DNA of 64,000 bases from Burkholderia sp. (GTDB taxonomy: Bacteria; Pseudomonadota; Gammaproteobacteria; Burkholderiales; Burkholderiaceae): the NCBI GenBank assembly GCA_031253835.1, contig JAIRVP010000052.1:62001-126000 (forward strand), in the 5' to 3' direction. Position numbers and translations under genes: made by a program. Positions 52,014 to 62,698 of this stretch are shown piece by piece; the first letter of the stretch is position 1; each line of letters starts with the position of its first letter. The notes below the pieces were generated by a model. The model did not search any database and had not been told where the DNA came from. It saw nothing but the letters and a program-made list of their open reading frames with translations.

Positions 52014-52826
52014 TCAATGGCCGCGATAGAGTCTCGCGATTTCGGCGTTGCCGGATGCGGTGTAGCGCCTGTGGCGCGCATGCAGGCTCACGCGGCGGAT
52101 CGGATGCGTGCGATGCGCGGCATCGCGGCTGCCTTTCCAGTCCGCCACGCGAACCGCGCCGGCGCGTGTCCGGTCGGGGGCGCGTATCGACGGTGCGGCT
52201 TGCGCAACCTGCATCCTGCCTGCGGGCGGGCTGGCGTTCGCGTCGTCGTGTGGCGGGATGGCCGCCAGTTGCGGCGTTCCGCCGGGTGAATGAAACGGAA
52301 AAACGGGCGTCGGCAATACCGGCAGCACCGGCTCGTTCACGGTATGCAAGCCGGATTCGGTCGCGGCGGAGGCCGGTGTGCCGGAACCGCGGCACACGGG
52401 ATCGGCCTTGCAGGTGCGATCGACCATCACATAGCCGCCGACCAGCAGCACGAGTGTCAGGAGGCTCAGGATCGGTGCGCTCGATGCGCTCGGCCGCCGG
52501 AGCGCCGCGTTGCGCAGCGTGTGCGCGACGTGCGACGACCACGAACGGACGGCACGCGGCGCCGTGGCGTGCGCAGGGTCGCGCGTATGACGAATCGGAT
52601 CGAACGGCCAGTCCCACTGACCGCAGACGGGGCAGCGCTCGAGTGCGCTGCGCGCGACGAATCCGCATTCCCTGCAACGGCAACTCGCGGCGTGCCGCGA
52701 TTCGGCACGCGAGTTCAGCACGGCGCGCCAGCCATCGCGCGCGCGAACGTTCCGGTTAGGCAGGACGCGCATCGTCAGCGGCGGGCGGGCGCCATCAACG
52801 GAGCACACGTCGACTGTCGTTCGCAT
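52014..52826 (-). CDS. Zinc-ribbon membrane protein of unknown function
   Basis: A 270-aa protein if started at ATG 52826. It has a zinc ribbon, CRCRECGF with CPVCGQW 16 residues later, then a basic linker, one membrane segment (ILSLLTLVLLVGGYVMV) and a Pro-rich, basic C-terminal region probably outside the cytoplasm (two Cys near RTCKADPVC). The start is unsure: the best ribosome site (GGAG) precedes a separate 20-codon frame beginning at 52837, which ends four bases before an in-frame ATG at 52772. Translation might therefore begin at 52772 by reinitiation. No family recognised. Confidence 0.65.
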   Translation of the reverse strand: MRTTVDVCSVDGARPPLTMRVLPNRNVRARDGWRAVLNSRAESRHAASCRCRECGFVARSALERCPVCGQWDWPFDPIRHTRDPAHATAPRAVRSWSSHVAHTLRNAALRRPSASSAPILSLLTLVLLVGGYVMVDRTCKADPVCRGSGTPASAATESGLHTVNEPVLPVLPTPVFPFHSPGGTPQLAAIPPHDDANASPPAGRMQVAQAAPSIRAPDRTRAGAVRVADWKGSRDAAHRTHPIRRVSLHARHRRYTASGNAEIARLYRGH

Positions 52827-52961
52827 TCGGTGTTCATGTGATTCTCCATAACATCGGACGCGTGGAATCCGTTCGTCCGCGGCTGCCTGCCGCTTCATTC
52901 TTTGCCGCTTGCGCGTGAAACGCAAGGACGATGTCGGTCGTCGCGCGCCGCGCGTTGGGCG

Positions 52962-54386
52962 CTAGCCGTCGTGTCGTTGCCGTGCCGCGAGCGTGCCGAG
53001 GGTCTCCATCGCGCGCTCGACGGCCGGTGTCCACGGCCGGCCGTAGTTGAGCCGCAGGTAGCGGCGGAATCCGCCGGTCGCGGAAAAGATCGGCCCCGGC
53101 GCGATGCTGACGCCGCTTTCCAGCGCCGCGTCGAACAGCTGCATCGCATCGACGCGCGGCGGCAGTTCGATCCACAGGAAATACCCGCCGCGCGGCGCGA
53201 ATACTTCGGTGTCCACCGGAAAATATGCGCGCACGGCCGCCAGCATCTGCGCCTGGTGCGCGGCGAGATTGCGCCGCAGCTTGCGCAGGAAGCGGTCGTA
53301 TGCGCCGTCGCGCAGGTAGCTCGAGATCGCCAGTTGCGCGGGCACGTCGGCGGCCGGCGCGCTCGCGCCTTTCGCCTGCCGGATCTGCCGCACGTAGCGC
53401 CCGGCCGCGACCCAGCCGATCCGGAACCCCGGCGCGAGACATTTCGAGAACGACCCGCAATGCAGGACGAGCCCGCTGTCGTCATACAGTTTCGCGGGGC
53501 GCGTGGGCGCCGTGCCGAAATGCAGTTCGCCGTACACGTCGTCCTCGATCAGCGGCACGCCGCGCGACGCGAGCAGGGCGATCAGCGCGCGCTTGCGCTC
53601 GTCGGTCAGCGTCGCGCCGGTCGGGTTGTGGAACGACGTCATGAACCAGCATGCGCGCACCGGATGCGTGTCGAGCGCTTGCGCGAGCGCATCGAGATCG
53701 AGGCCCGTGCGCGGGTCGACCGGAATCTCGACGGCTTTCAGGTGCAGGCGCTGCACGGCGTGCAGCACCGCGTGGAATGCCGGCCGTTCGATCGCGACGA
53801 TGTCGCCCGGGCGCGTCAGCGCCTGCAGGCAGAGTGTCAGCGCTTCGAGCGCGCCGGTCGTGATGACGATCTCGTCCATCGGCAGTGCAGCGCCCGCATG
53901 CAGGTAGCGCAGCGCGATCTGGCGCCGCAGTGCATCGTTGCCGGGCGGCAATCCCGACAGCAGTTTCGTGCGATCCATGCTGCGGGCCGCCGACGCCACG
54001 TAGCGCCACAGGCTGCTCATCGGGAACAGCGAATAGCTGGCGAATGCCGAGCCGAGCGGGACGATGTCCTCGCATTTGAGGGCGTCGAGCAGGCGGAGCA
54101 GGGTGTCGTCGCCGTCGCCGGCTGGCGCGGCGGCCGGCTTGCGTGGCGGATCGTGGCCGAACCGTACGCGCTTGTCTTCCAGGTTCGCAACGAAATATCC
54201 GGAGCGTGCGCGCGCGACGATCAGCCCCTCGCTTTCGAGTGCGTAGTACGCGCGAAACACGGTGGACGGGCTCACGCCGTACGCGCGGCACGCGGCGCGC
54301 ACGGTGGGGATGCGCGCACCGGCTGCCAGGTCGCCGCGCCGGATCGCGTCGGCGATCGTCTGTGCCAGCGCCGCATATCGCTTCAT
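52962..54386 (-). CDS. MocR-type GntR/aminotransferase fusion regulator
   Basis: A 474-aa protein joining an N-terminal GntR winged helix (residues 1-70, IPTVRAACRAYGVSPSTVFRAYYAL) to a fold-I aminotransferase-like domain (about 110-470). The PLP lysine is in SFSKCLAPGFRIGW, with the Asn and Asp/Tyr cofactor contacts in FHNPTG and EDDVYGELHFG. MocR proteins use PLP as effector and commonly control vitamin B6 or amino-acid genes. The ATG at 54386 starts the GntR domain directly. It is divergent from the propeller/discoidin gene and upstream of the zinc-ribbon gene. Confidence 0.9.
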   Translation of the reverse strand: MKRYAALAQTIADAIRRGDLAAGARIPTVRAACRAYGVSPSTVFRAYYALESEGLIVARARSGYFVANLEDKRVRFGHDPPRKPAAAPAGDGDDTLLRLLDALKCEDIVPLGSAFASYSLFPMSSLWRYVASAARSMDRTKLLSGLPPGNDALRRQIALRYLHAGAALPMDEIVITTGALEALTLCLQALTRPGDIVAIERPAFHAVLHAVQRLHLKAVEIPVDPRTGLDLDALAQALDTHPVRACWFMTSFHNPTGATLTDERKRALIALLASRGVPLIEDDVYGELHFGTAPTRPAKLYDDSGLVLHCGSFSKCLAPGFRIGWVAAGRYVRQIRQAKGASAPAADVPAQLAISSYLRDGAYDRFLRKLRRNLAAHQAQMLAAVRAYFPVDTEVFAPRGGYFLWIELPPRVDAMQLFDAALESGVSIAPGPIFSATGGFRRYLRLNYGRPWTPAVERAMETLGTLAARQRHDG

Positions 54387-54657
54387 GCCTGCCCCCCGGC
54401 CGCTCGAAGCCTCGCTGAAAAAAGAGTAGGGCACGGCACCCGTCGCGCGCAAGCGCGCCCCCAATCGCTGATCCGTATGTTTTTTGAGCGCTCTGATGCT
54501 GTTCTTTCGTCTGACAAGCAGGCATGCTGCAGCACGTTTTATTCCCGATATCCGGCCGAGACGGAATCCACGCTGCATGGCGGCGGCTCCGTGACCCACG
54601 CGTGTCTTGCCTGGGTTCCTGTCTGCGGCGTCCTGACCCTACCCGGAAGCATCCAGC

Positions 54658-56070
54658 GTGAAACTGCAGACCCTCGCCGCCGGCCTCGTGGCCGGCATCG
54701 CACTCAACCTGTCCGGCGGCGCCGCACAGGCCGCCTGCGTCAGCAATCCCGCCGCCCAGCCGAATACGACGTTCCCCGCCGCACTGACCGGCAAGCTCGT
54801 CTATCACAGCTACGTCACGTACGGCGACGGCACGAGCCAGTTGTTCCTCTACGACTTTTCGGCCCATACGCTGACGCAACTGAGCAAGAGCACGTGGGGC
54901 ATCACCGATCCGATGAACGGCGTGTTCAGCCCCGACGGCAAGTGGCTGGCGTTCATGGGCATCAGCAACGGCGCATGGAACGTGTTCATGCTGCAGCTCG
55001 GCGCCGGCACGCCGCCGGTCAACCTGACGAACAGCACGGGCGCGACACGCAACGAGGACCCGAAATTCAGCGCGGACGGCAAGACGCTCGTGTTCAAGCA
55101 GAACGGCGACGTCAAGCAGGCGACGTTGTCGTACACGAGCGCGGGCCCGACGTTCACGTCGGTCGTGAGCCTGACGAATGCACCGGCCGGCGCCGAATAC
55201 TCGATGCCGTACCTCGCGCCGGATGCGAGCGCCGTGTACTACGCGACCGGCACCGGCTCGAACATGGGGCTGATGAAGCGCACGATCGCGACCGGCGCGA
55301 CCGCCGTGTTCGATCATCCGGCCGGACTGCAGACCTACTACCCGATCGTGCGTGCGGACGGCATGGTGTTCTATGCGCGCTGGAAGGACAGCGGCGGGGC
55401 CGACCAGATCTATTCGAAGACGGCCGACCCGGCATCGACGCCGAACGCGCTGGCGCTCAACGACTGCTTGAGCAACAACTCGGATCCGGCGCCGGTGAGC
55501 GGCACGAACTACCTGTTCTTCTCGTCGACGACGGCGGGCGGCTATCAGCTGTATGTGGGCGACGTGACGACCGGCCAGCGCTGGAGCCTGTCGCAGTTCG
55601 GCGTGAATGCCGACTCGACGAAGGCGAAGCTGGGGTCGAGCTACTACGGCGGGCCGGCCGTCGCGCGGCCGACGCTGCTGTCGCAGGGGCGGCCGGCCGC
55701 CGCGTCGGCGAGCTACAACGCATCGCTCACGCCGGACAAGGCGTTCGACGGCAACATGACGAGCACGCGCTGGGACTCGCCGGAAGGCACGGGCGTCGAT
55801 CCGCAATGGATCTCGGTGGATCTCGGCGCGACGAAGACCATCAGCAGCGTCGACCTGTACTGGGATGCGGGCGCGCTCGTCTATCAGATCCAGACGTCGA
55901 ACGACAACGCGAACTGGACGACGATCTACTCGACGAGCAACGGCGTGTCGTACGGGCACGTGACGTTGCCGAACCTGAACGGGCACGGCCGCTACGTGCG
56001 GATGCTCGGCACGAAGCGCGCGACGCAGTGGGGTTACTCGCTCGACGAAATGCAGGTGTGGGGATCGTAA
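54658..56070 (+). CDS. Secreted TolB-like beta-propeller protein with F5/8-type C domain
   Basis: A 470-aa exported protein. The GTG start at 54658 opens a signal peptide (cleavage near AAQAA, residue 24). Residues 40-330 contain PD40-type propeller repeats (VFSPDGKWLAFMG; KFSADGKTLVFKQ; a third at VRADGMVFYAR). Residues 335-470 form an F5/8 type C (discoidin) domain: ASYNASLTPDKAFDGN, RWDSPEG, WISVDLGA and the final YSLDEMQVWGS are the family landmarks, a carbohydrate- or lipid-binding jelly roll. No catalytic motif is seen, so a binding or adhesive role is likely. A clear terminator follows. Confidence 0.85.
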   Translation: MKLQTLAAGLVAGIALNLSGGAAQAACVSNPAAQPNTTFPAALTGKLVYHSYVTYGDGTSQLFLYDFSAHTLTQLSKSTWGITDPMNGVFSPDGKWLAFMGISNGAWNVFMLQLGAGTPPVNLTNSTGATRNEDPKFSADGKTLVFKQNGDVKQATLSYTSAGPTFTSVVSLTNAPAGAEYSMPYLAPDASAVYYATGTGSNMGLMKRTIATGATAVFDHPAGLQTYYPIVRADGMVFYARWKDSGGADQIYSKTADPASTPNALALNDCLSNNSDPAPVSGTNYLFFSSTTAGGYQLYVGDVTTGQRWSLSQFGVNADSTKAKLGSSYYGGPAVARPTLLSQGRPAAASASYNASLTPDKAFDGNMTSTRWDSPEGTGVDPQWISVDLGATKTISSVDLYWDAGALVYQIQTSNDNANWTTIYSTSNGVSYGHVTLPNLNGHGRYVRMLGTKRATQWGYSLDEMQVWGS

Positions 56071-56081
56071 GCGCAAAGAAC

Positions 56082-56106
56082 AAGCGGCCGTGAAGGCCGC
56101 TTTTTT
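56082..56106 (+). terminator. Intrinsic terminator after propeller/discoidin gene
   Basis: AAGCGGCC-GTGAA-GGCCGCTT followed directly by further T residues gives an 8-bp stem and a six-T run, a textbook Rho-independent terminator 12 bp after the stop. The complementary A-rich side could also serve the convergent AraC gene. Confidence 0.9.
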
Positions 56107-56128
56107 CATGCGTCACGCACAGCGTCGA

Positions 56129-57157
56129 TCACGCATGCAGCACATGAGCGGGAAATACCGGGCCGGCCGTGCTCGCCGCACCCTGCGCGAGCGGCGCGAC
56201 CTGCTTGCGGCGCTCACGCGTCGGCGCGACGCCGAACGCGTCGCGATAGCTCTTGCTGAAGTGGCATGCCGACTGGAAGCCGCAGGCCATCGTGATGTGC
56301 ATGATCGACATGTCGGTCTGCAGCAGCAGTTCGCGTGCGCGGCGCAGCCGCAATGTCAGGTAGTAATGCGTCGGCGTCATGCCGAGGTGTTCGCGGAACA
56401 GGCGCTGCAGTTGCCGCTGCGACATGTTCGCGAGCCGCGCGAGCTCCTCGCGCGACAGCGGCTCCTCGATGTTGTTCTCCATCAGCGAGATCACTTCGAA
56501 CAGCGACTTGTTCGCCGAGCCGAGGCGTGCGACGAGCGGCATGCGTTGCTGCGCGCTCGTGTCGCGCACGTGTTCGACGATGAACTGCTCGGCGATCTGC
56601 GTGACGCGCGCGGTGCCCACGCGCGCGGCGATCAGGTTCAGCATCATGTCGAGCGGCGCGACGCCGCCCGTGCACGTGATGCGGTCGCGGTCGATCACGA
56701 ACAGTTCCTTCAGGAAGCGCGTGTCCGGAAACTCTTCCTTCAGCGCCGACATGTTTTCCCAGTGGATCGCGCACGCGTAGCCCGCGAGCAGCCCCGACTT
56801 CGCGAGTGCATAGGTGCCCGTGCACAGGCTGCCGAGCGGGATGCCCGAGCGCGCGAAGCGGCGCAGCGTCGACAGATGGGCCGGCGTGGTCGCACGCTGC
56901 ACGTCGACGCCGCCGCACACGAACACGATGTCGGGCTGCCCCGCGCATTCGGCCGGGCCCGTGTCGACCGTGAGGCCGTTGCTCGCCGTGACCGGGCCGC
57001 CGTCCGGGCTGATCACCGACCAGCGGTACAGCGGCTGGCCGCTCAGGTAGTTCGCCATCCGAAGCACCTCGATCGCATTGGTGAACGCGATCATCGTGAA
57101 ATTCGGTAAAGGCATGAACGCGAAGTGGGACAGCGACGCTGTGCGGTCGGGCGACAT
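56129..57157 (-). CDS. gbdR: GbdR-type AraC/GATase1-like regulator of betaine catabolism
   Basis: A 342-aa GlxA-type regulator: an N-terminal DJ-1/PfpI-like (class I amidotransferase-like) ligand domain (about residues 10-185, with GSLCTGTYALAKSGLLAG) and a C-terminal AraC double HTH (about 225-320, LARLANMSQRQLQRLF and ITMACGFQSACHFSKSY). In Pseudomonas GbdR activates glycine betaine and dimethylglycine genes on sensing betaine or dimethylglycine. This gene is divergent from glyA-dipeptidase-dgcAB, which strongly supports that role; a SouR-type sarcosine sensor is the main alternative. Its probable sites lie in the 447-bp gap to glyA. Confidence 0.8.
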   Translation of the reverse strand: MSPDRTASLSHFAFMPLPNFTMIAFTNAIEVLRMANYLSGQPLYRWSVISPDGGPVTASNGLTVDTGPAECAGQPDIVFVCGGVDVQRATTPAHLSTLRRFARSGIPLGSLCTGTYALAKSGLLAGYACAIHWENMSALKEEFPDTRFLKELFVIDRDRITCTGGVAPLDMMLNLIAARVGTARVTQIAEQFIVEHVRDTSAQQRMPLVARLGSANKSLFEVISLMENNIEEPLSREELARLANMSQRQLQRLFREHLGMTPTHYYLTLRLRRARELLLQTDMSIMHITMACGFQSACHFSKSYRDAFGVAPTRERRKQVAPLAQGAASTAGPVFPAHVLHA

Positions 57158-57604
57158 GGGGAGCGTTCCTAGAATCTCTAATAGCTATACGCCCGGGGGC
57201 ACGGATCGGGCTGCGGTATTGTGTGAGCGAGCGCAACAAGCGTGCCATACGGCTAAACCCTAGCTCCATACGTTGTCTGGGTGTAAGGCCGATGTTGCAC
57301 TGCACCGTATCCGGGAGACGCCGCACCCCGAACGGGCGGCAAACGCACTGCCCGTGTGCGTGTCCATAGGTGAACAGCCGACACCATTTTGGTTGGTCAT
57401 CCGAAAAAGCACGACCGGTCACTTGTATAAAACGGACGTGCATGGCGGAAAAGGCAAAGAACGCGTCTAAATTCATCAATCCGCCGAAAATCCGAACGAC
57501 AAGAATAGAGCCGTCGGCAACCTTGCACTGGCGCAGCGGGAAACCCAGGCAGGGCGGGCCTTGAGCTTTGGTTGCAGCCCTTTATTCTTCGTCACGGACG
57601 CACA
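57158..57604 (+). promoter_or_regulatory. Divergent control region between gbdR-like gene and glyA
   Basis: No gene is seen. Two direct copies of CCATACG at 57245-57251 and 57266-57272 are spaced 21 bp, two helical turns, as expected for an AraC-type activator. A related TCCATAGG lies at 57363-57370. ACTTGTATAAAAC near 57421-57433 provides a TATAAA-like -10 for the glyA direction, which would leave a leader of about 170 bases. Confidence 0.5.
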
Positions 57605-58879
<1,275 letters not shown>

Positions 58880-58917
58880 TCGACCCCACAAGAACAGACC
58901 CACGAGCGAGAGCAGAT

Positions 58918-59889
<972 letters not shown>

Positions 59890-60029
59890 GCGCCGCATCG
59901 AGCCGAACCGCTACCCGCGATTCAACATTAGAAAAATCGGGACGTGCCCGCGCAAGCCGCGCGGGCGCGCGGACGATGTCGCGCCTGCGCACTGAGCCGC
60001 GCGGCCCCTTTCCTCACGGAGTCACCACG

Positions 60030-60563
60030 ATGCAACCGCAACTGCCGATCAACGTCGATCCCGATACCGGCGTCTGGACCACCGACGCGCTGCCGATGCT
60101 GTACGTGCCGCGCCACTTCTTCACGAACAACCACGTGGCCGTCGAGGAAGCGCTCGGCGTCGAAGCGTATGCCGAGATCCTCTACAAGGCCGGCTACAAG
60201 TCCGCCTACCACTGGTGCGACAAGGAAGCGAAGCTGCACGGCCTGACCGGCATGGCCGTGTTCGAGCACTACCTGAAGCGCCTGTCGCAACGCGGCTGGG
60301 GCCTGTTCTCGATCATCGAAGCCGATCCGGCCGGCGCGCGCGCGAAGATCGAGCTGCGCCACTCGTCGTTCGTGCTTCAGCAACCGGGCAAGGAAGGCAA
60401 GCTCTGCTACATGTTCGCGGGCTGGTTCGCCGGTGCGATGGACTGGGTCAACGATACGACGCCGGAAGGCAAGGGTGCGCCGCGCGCGCAATCGAAGGAA
60501 GTGCAGTGCGCGGCCGAGCATCACGACCACTGCGTCTTCGAAGTGTCGCCGATCGCGCACTGA
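60030..60563 (+). CDS. PA5397-like protein (DUF5943) of the dimethylglycine operon
   Basis: A 177-aa protein with a V4R-like composition (FTNNHVAVEEALG; YKSAYHWCDKEAKLHG; QCAAEHHDHCVFEVSP at the end, with Cys and His that could bind metal). It corresponds to the small conserved gene found between the dipeptidase-like gene and dgcA in Pseudomonas. Its function is not known; it is always linked to dimethylglycine breakdown, so a role in handling the released one-carbon unit or in enzyme assembly is possible. ATG 60030. Confidence 0.75.
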   Translation: MQPQLPINVDPDTGVWTTDALPMLYVPRHFFTNNHVAVEEALGVEAYAEILYKAGYKSAYHWCDKEAKLHGLTGMAVFEHYLKRLSQRGWGLFSIIEADPAGARAKIELRHSSFVLQQPGKEGKLCYMFAGWFAGAMDWVNDTTPEGKGAPRAQSKEVQCAAEHHDHCVFEVSPIAH

Positions 60564-60631
60564 CGGCCTGACTCACTGAAACAGAACAACACCCGCAACA
60601 CGAGACATTCGAACGCCAGAGGTCGCCAGCG

Positions 60632-62695
60632 ATGCGTTATCCCCACCTGTTCAAACCCATGCAGCTGAACCAGCTGACGCTGCGCAACCGGATCGTCAGC
60701 ACCGCGCACGCGGAGGTGTATGCCGAGCCGGGCGGCCTGCCGGGCGACCGCTATATCCGCTACTACGAAGAAAAGGCCAAGGGTGGCGTCGGCCTGGCCA
60801 TCTGCGGCGGGTCGAGCCCCGTGTCGATCGACAGCCCGCAGGGCTGGTGGAAATCGGTGAACCTGTCGACCGACAAGATCATCGATCCGCTCACGCGCCT
60901 GGCCGACACGATGCACAAGCACGGCGCGAAGATCATGATCCAGGCGACGCACATGGGCCGCCGCTCGTCGTTCCACGGCGAGCACTGGCCGCACCTGATG
61001 TCGCCGTCGGGCGTGCGCGAACCCGTGCACCGCGGTAACGCGAAGATCATCGAGATCGAGGAAATCCGCCGCATCATCGGCGATTTCGCGGCGGCCGCGA
61101 AGCGCGTGAAGGCAGCGGGCATGGACGGCATCGAGATCTCGGCCGCCCACCAGCACCTGATCGACCAGTTCTGGAGCAAGCGTTCGAACCACCGCACCGA
61201 CGAATGGGGCGGCAGCCTCGAAAACCGCCTGCGCTTCGGCATCGAAGTGCTGACGGCCGTGCGCGAGGCGGTCGGCAAGGATTTCTGCGTCGGCCTGCGC
61301 ATGTGCGGCGACGAATTCCACGAGGACGGCCTCGATCACGAAGCGCTGAAGGAAATCGCGCAGGCGATGTCGGAGACGGGCCTGATCGACTACCTGAGCG
61401 TGGTCGGCTCGGGCGGCGACACGCACAACACGATCGCGAACTGCATGCCGCCGATGGCATTGCCGCCGGAGCCGTTCGTGCACCTCGCGGCCGGCATCAA
61501 GTCGGTCGTGAAGATTCCGGTGATGCACGCACAGAGCATCCGCGATGCGGGCCAGGCCGAGCGCCTGCTCGCGACCGGCATGATCGACCTGGTCGGCATG
61601 ACGCGCGCGCAGATCGCCGATCCGCACATGGTGATCAAGATCCGCGACGGCCGCGAAGACGAAATCAAGCAGTGCGTCGGCGCGAACTACTGCATCGACC
61701 GTCAATACAACGGCCTCGACGTGCTGTGCATCCAGAACGCGGCGACGTCGCGCGAAGCGACGATGCCGCACATCATCGAGAAGTCGCGCGGCCCGAAGCG
61801 CAAGGTCGTGGTGGTCGGCGCGGGCCCGGCGGGCCTCGAGGCGGCGCGTGTCGCGAAGCTGCGCGGCCACGACGTCGTGCTGTTCGAGAAGAACGCGGAA
61901 GTGGGCGGGCAGGTGATGATCGCCGCGAAGGCGCCGCAGCGCGAACAGATGTCGGGGATCATCCGCTGGTTCGACATGGAAACGAAGCGCCTGGGCGTCG
62001 ACCGCCGTCTCGGCGTCGCTGCCGACGAGAAGATGATCATGGCCGAGAAGCCGGACATCGTCGTGCTCGCGACGGGCGGGTCGAGCTTCACGTGGCAGGT
62101 GCCGGGCTGGGGCGTGGCCGAAGGGCTCGCCGTCAGCGCGTGGGACATCCTGACCGGCAAGGTCGAGCCGAAGCAGAACGTGCTGCTGTTCGACGGCGTG
62201 AGCACCCATGCAGGCGCCGGCGTGGCCGATTTCATGGCGAGCCGCGGCTCGAAGGTCGAGGTCGTCACGCCGGACGTGAAGGTCGCCGACGATTGCGGCG
62301 GCACGACGTTCCCGATCTTCTATCGCCGCCTGTACGCGTTCGGCGTGATCCCGACGCCGAACACGATGCTCGATCGCGTCTACGAAGAGGACGGCAAGCT
62401 GATCGCGGTGCTGCGCAACGAGTACACGGAAGAACTGGAGGAGCGCGCGGTCGACCAGGTGGTGATCGAGAACGGATCGTCGCCGAACGACGAGCTGTAC
62501 TGGAAGCTCAAGCCGGAATCGGTGAACCGCGGCCAGATCGATCCGCACACGCTGTTCGCGGCCGAGCCGCAGCCGTGCCTGTCGGAAGAGCTCGGCAACG
62601 GCCGTTTCCTGCTGTTCCGTGTCGGCGACTGCATCTCGATGCACAACGTCCACGGTGCGATCTACGACTCGCTGCGTCTCGTGAAGGATTTCTAA
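60632..62695 (+). CDS. dgcA: Dimethylglycine demethylase subunit DgcA
   Basis: A 687-aa flavoprotein of the 2,4-dienoyl-CoA reductase / trimethylamine dehydrogenase type. An N-terminal old-yellow-enzyme TIM barrel (residues 1-370; NRIVSTAHAEVYAEPGG and SAAHQHLIDQFWS) is followed by an Fe-S cysteine cluster (QCVGANYCIDR and LCIQNAA) and an FAD/NAD domain (KVVVVGAGPAGLEAARVAK). With DgcB it removes a methyl group from dimethylglycine to give sarcosine. It is directly upstream of dgcB, 3 bp apart. Confidence 0.93.
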   Translation: MRYPHLFKPMQLNQLTLRNRIVSTAHAEVYAEPGGLPGDRYIRYYEEKAKGGVGLAICGGSSPVSIDSPQGWWKSVNLSTDKIIDPLTRLADTMHKHGAKIMIQATHMGRRSSFHGEHWPHLMSPSGVREPVHRGNAKIIEIEEIRRIIGDFAAAAKRVKAAGMDGIEISAAHQHLIDQFWSKRSNHRTDEWGGSLENRLRFGIEVLTAVREAVGKDFCVGLRMCGDEFHEDGLDHEALKEIAQAMSETGLIDYLSVVGSGGDTHNTIANCMPPMALPPEPFVHLAAGIKSVVKIPVMHAQSIRDAGQAERLLATGMIDLVGMTRAQIADPHMVIKIRDGREDEIKQCVGANYCIDRQYNGLDVLCIQNAATSREATMPHIIEKSRGPKRKVVVVGAGPAGLEAARVAKLRGHDVVLFEKNAEVGGQVMIAAKAPQREQMSGIIRWFDMETKRLGVDRRLGVAADEKMIMAEKPDIVVLATGGSSFTWQVPGWGVAEGLAVSAWDILTGKVEPKQNVLLFDGVSTHAGAGVADFMASRGSKVEVVTPDVKVADDCGGTTFPIFYRRLYAFGVIPTPNTMLDRVYEEDGKLIAVLRNEYTEELEERAVDQVVIENGSSPNDELYWKLKPESVNRGQIDPHTLFAAEPQPCLSEELGNGRFLLFRVGDCISMHNVHGAIYDSLRLVKDF

Positions 62696-62698
62696 AAG

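Noticed and set aside
57158..57604. Glycine riboswitch before glyA
   Set aside because: No tandem aptamer-like pattern was recognisable by eye, and an activator site explains regulation. A covariance-model scan would settle it.
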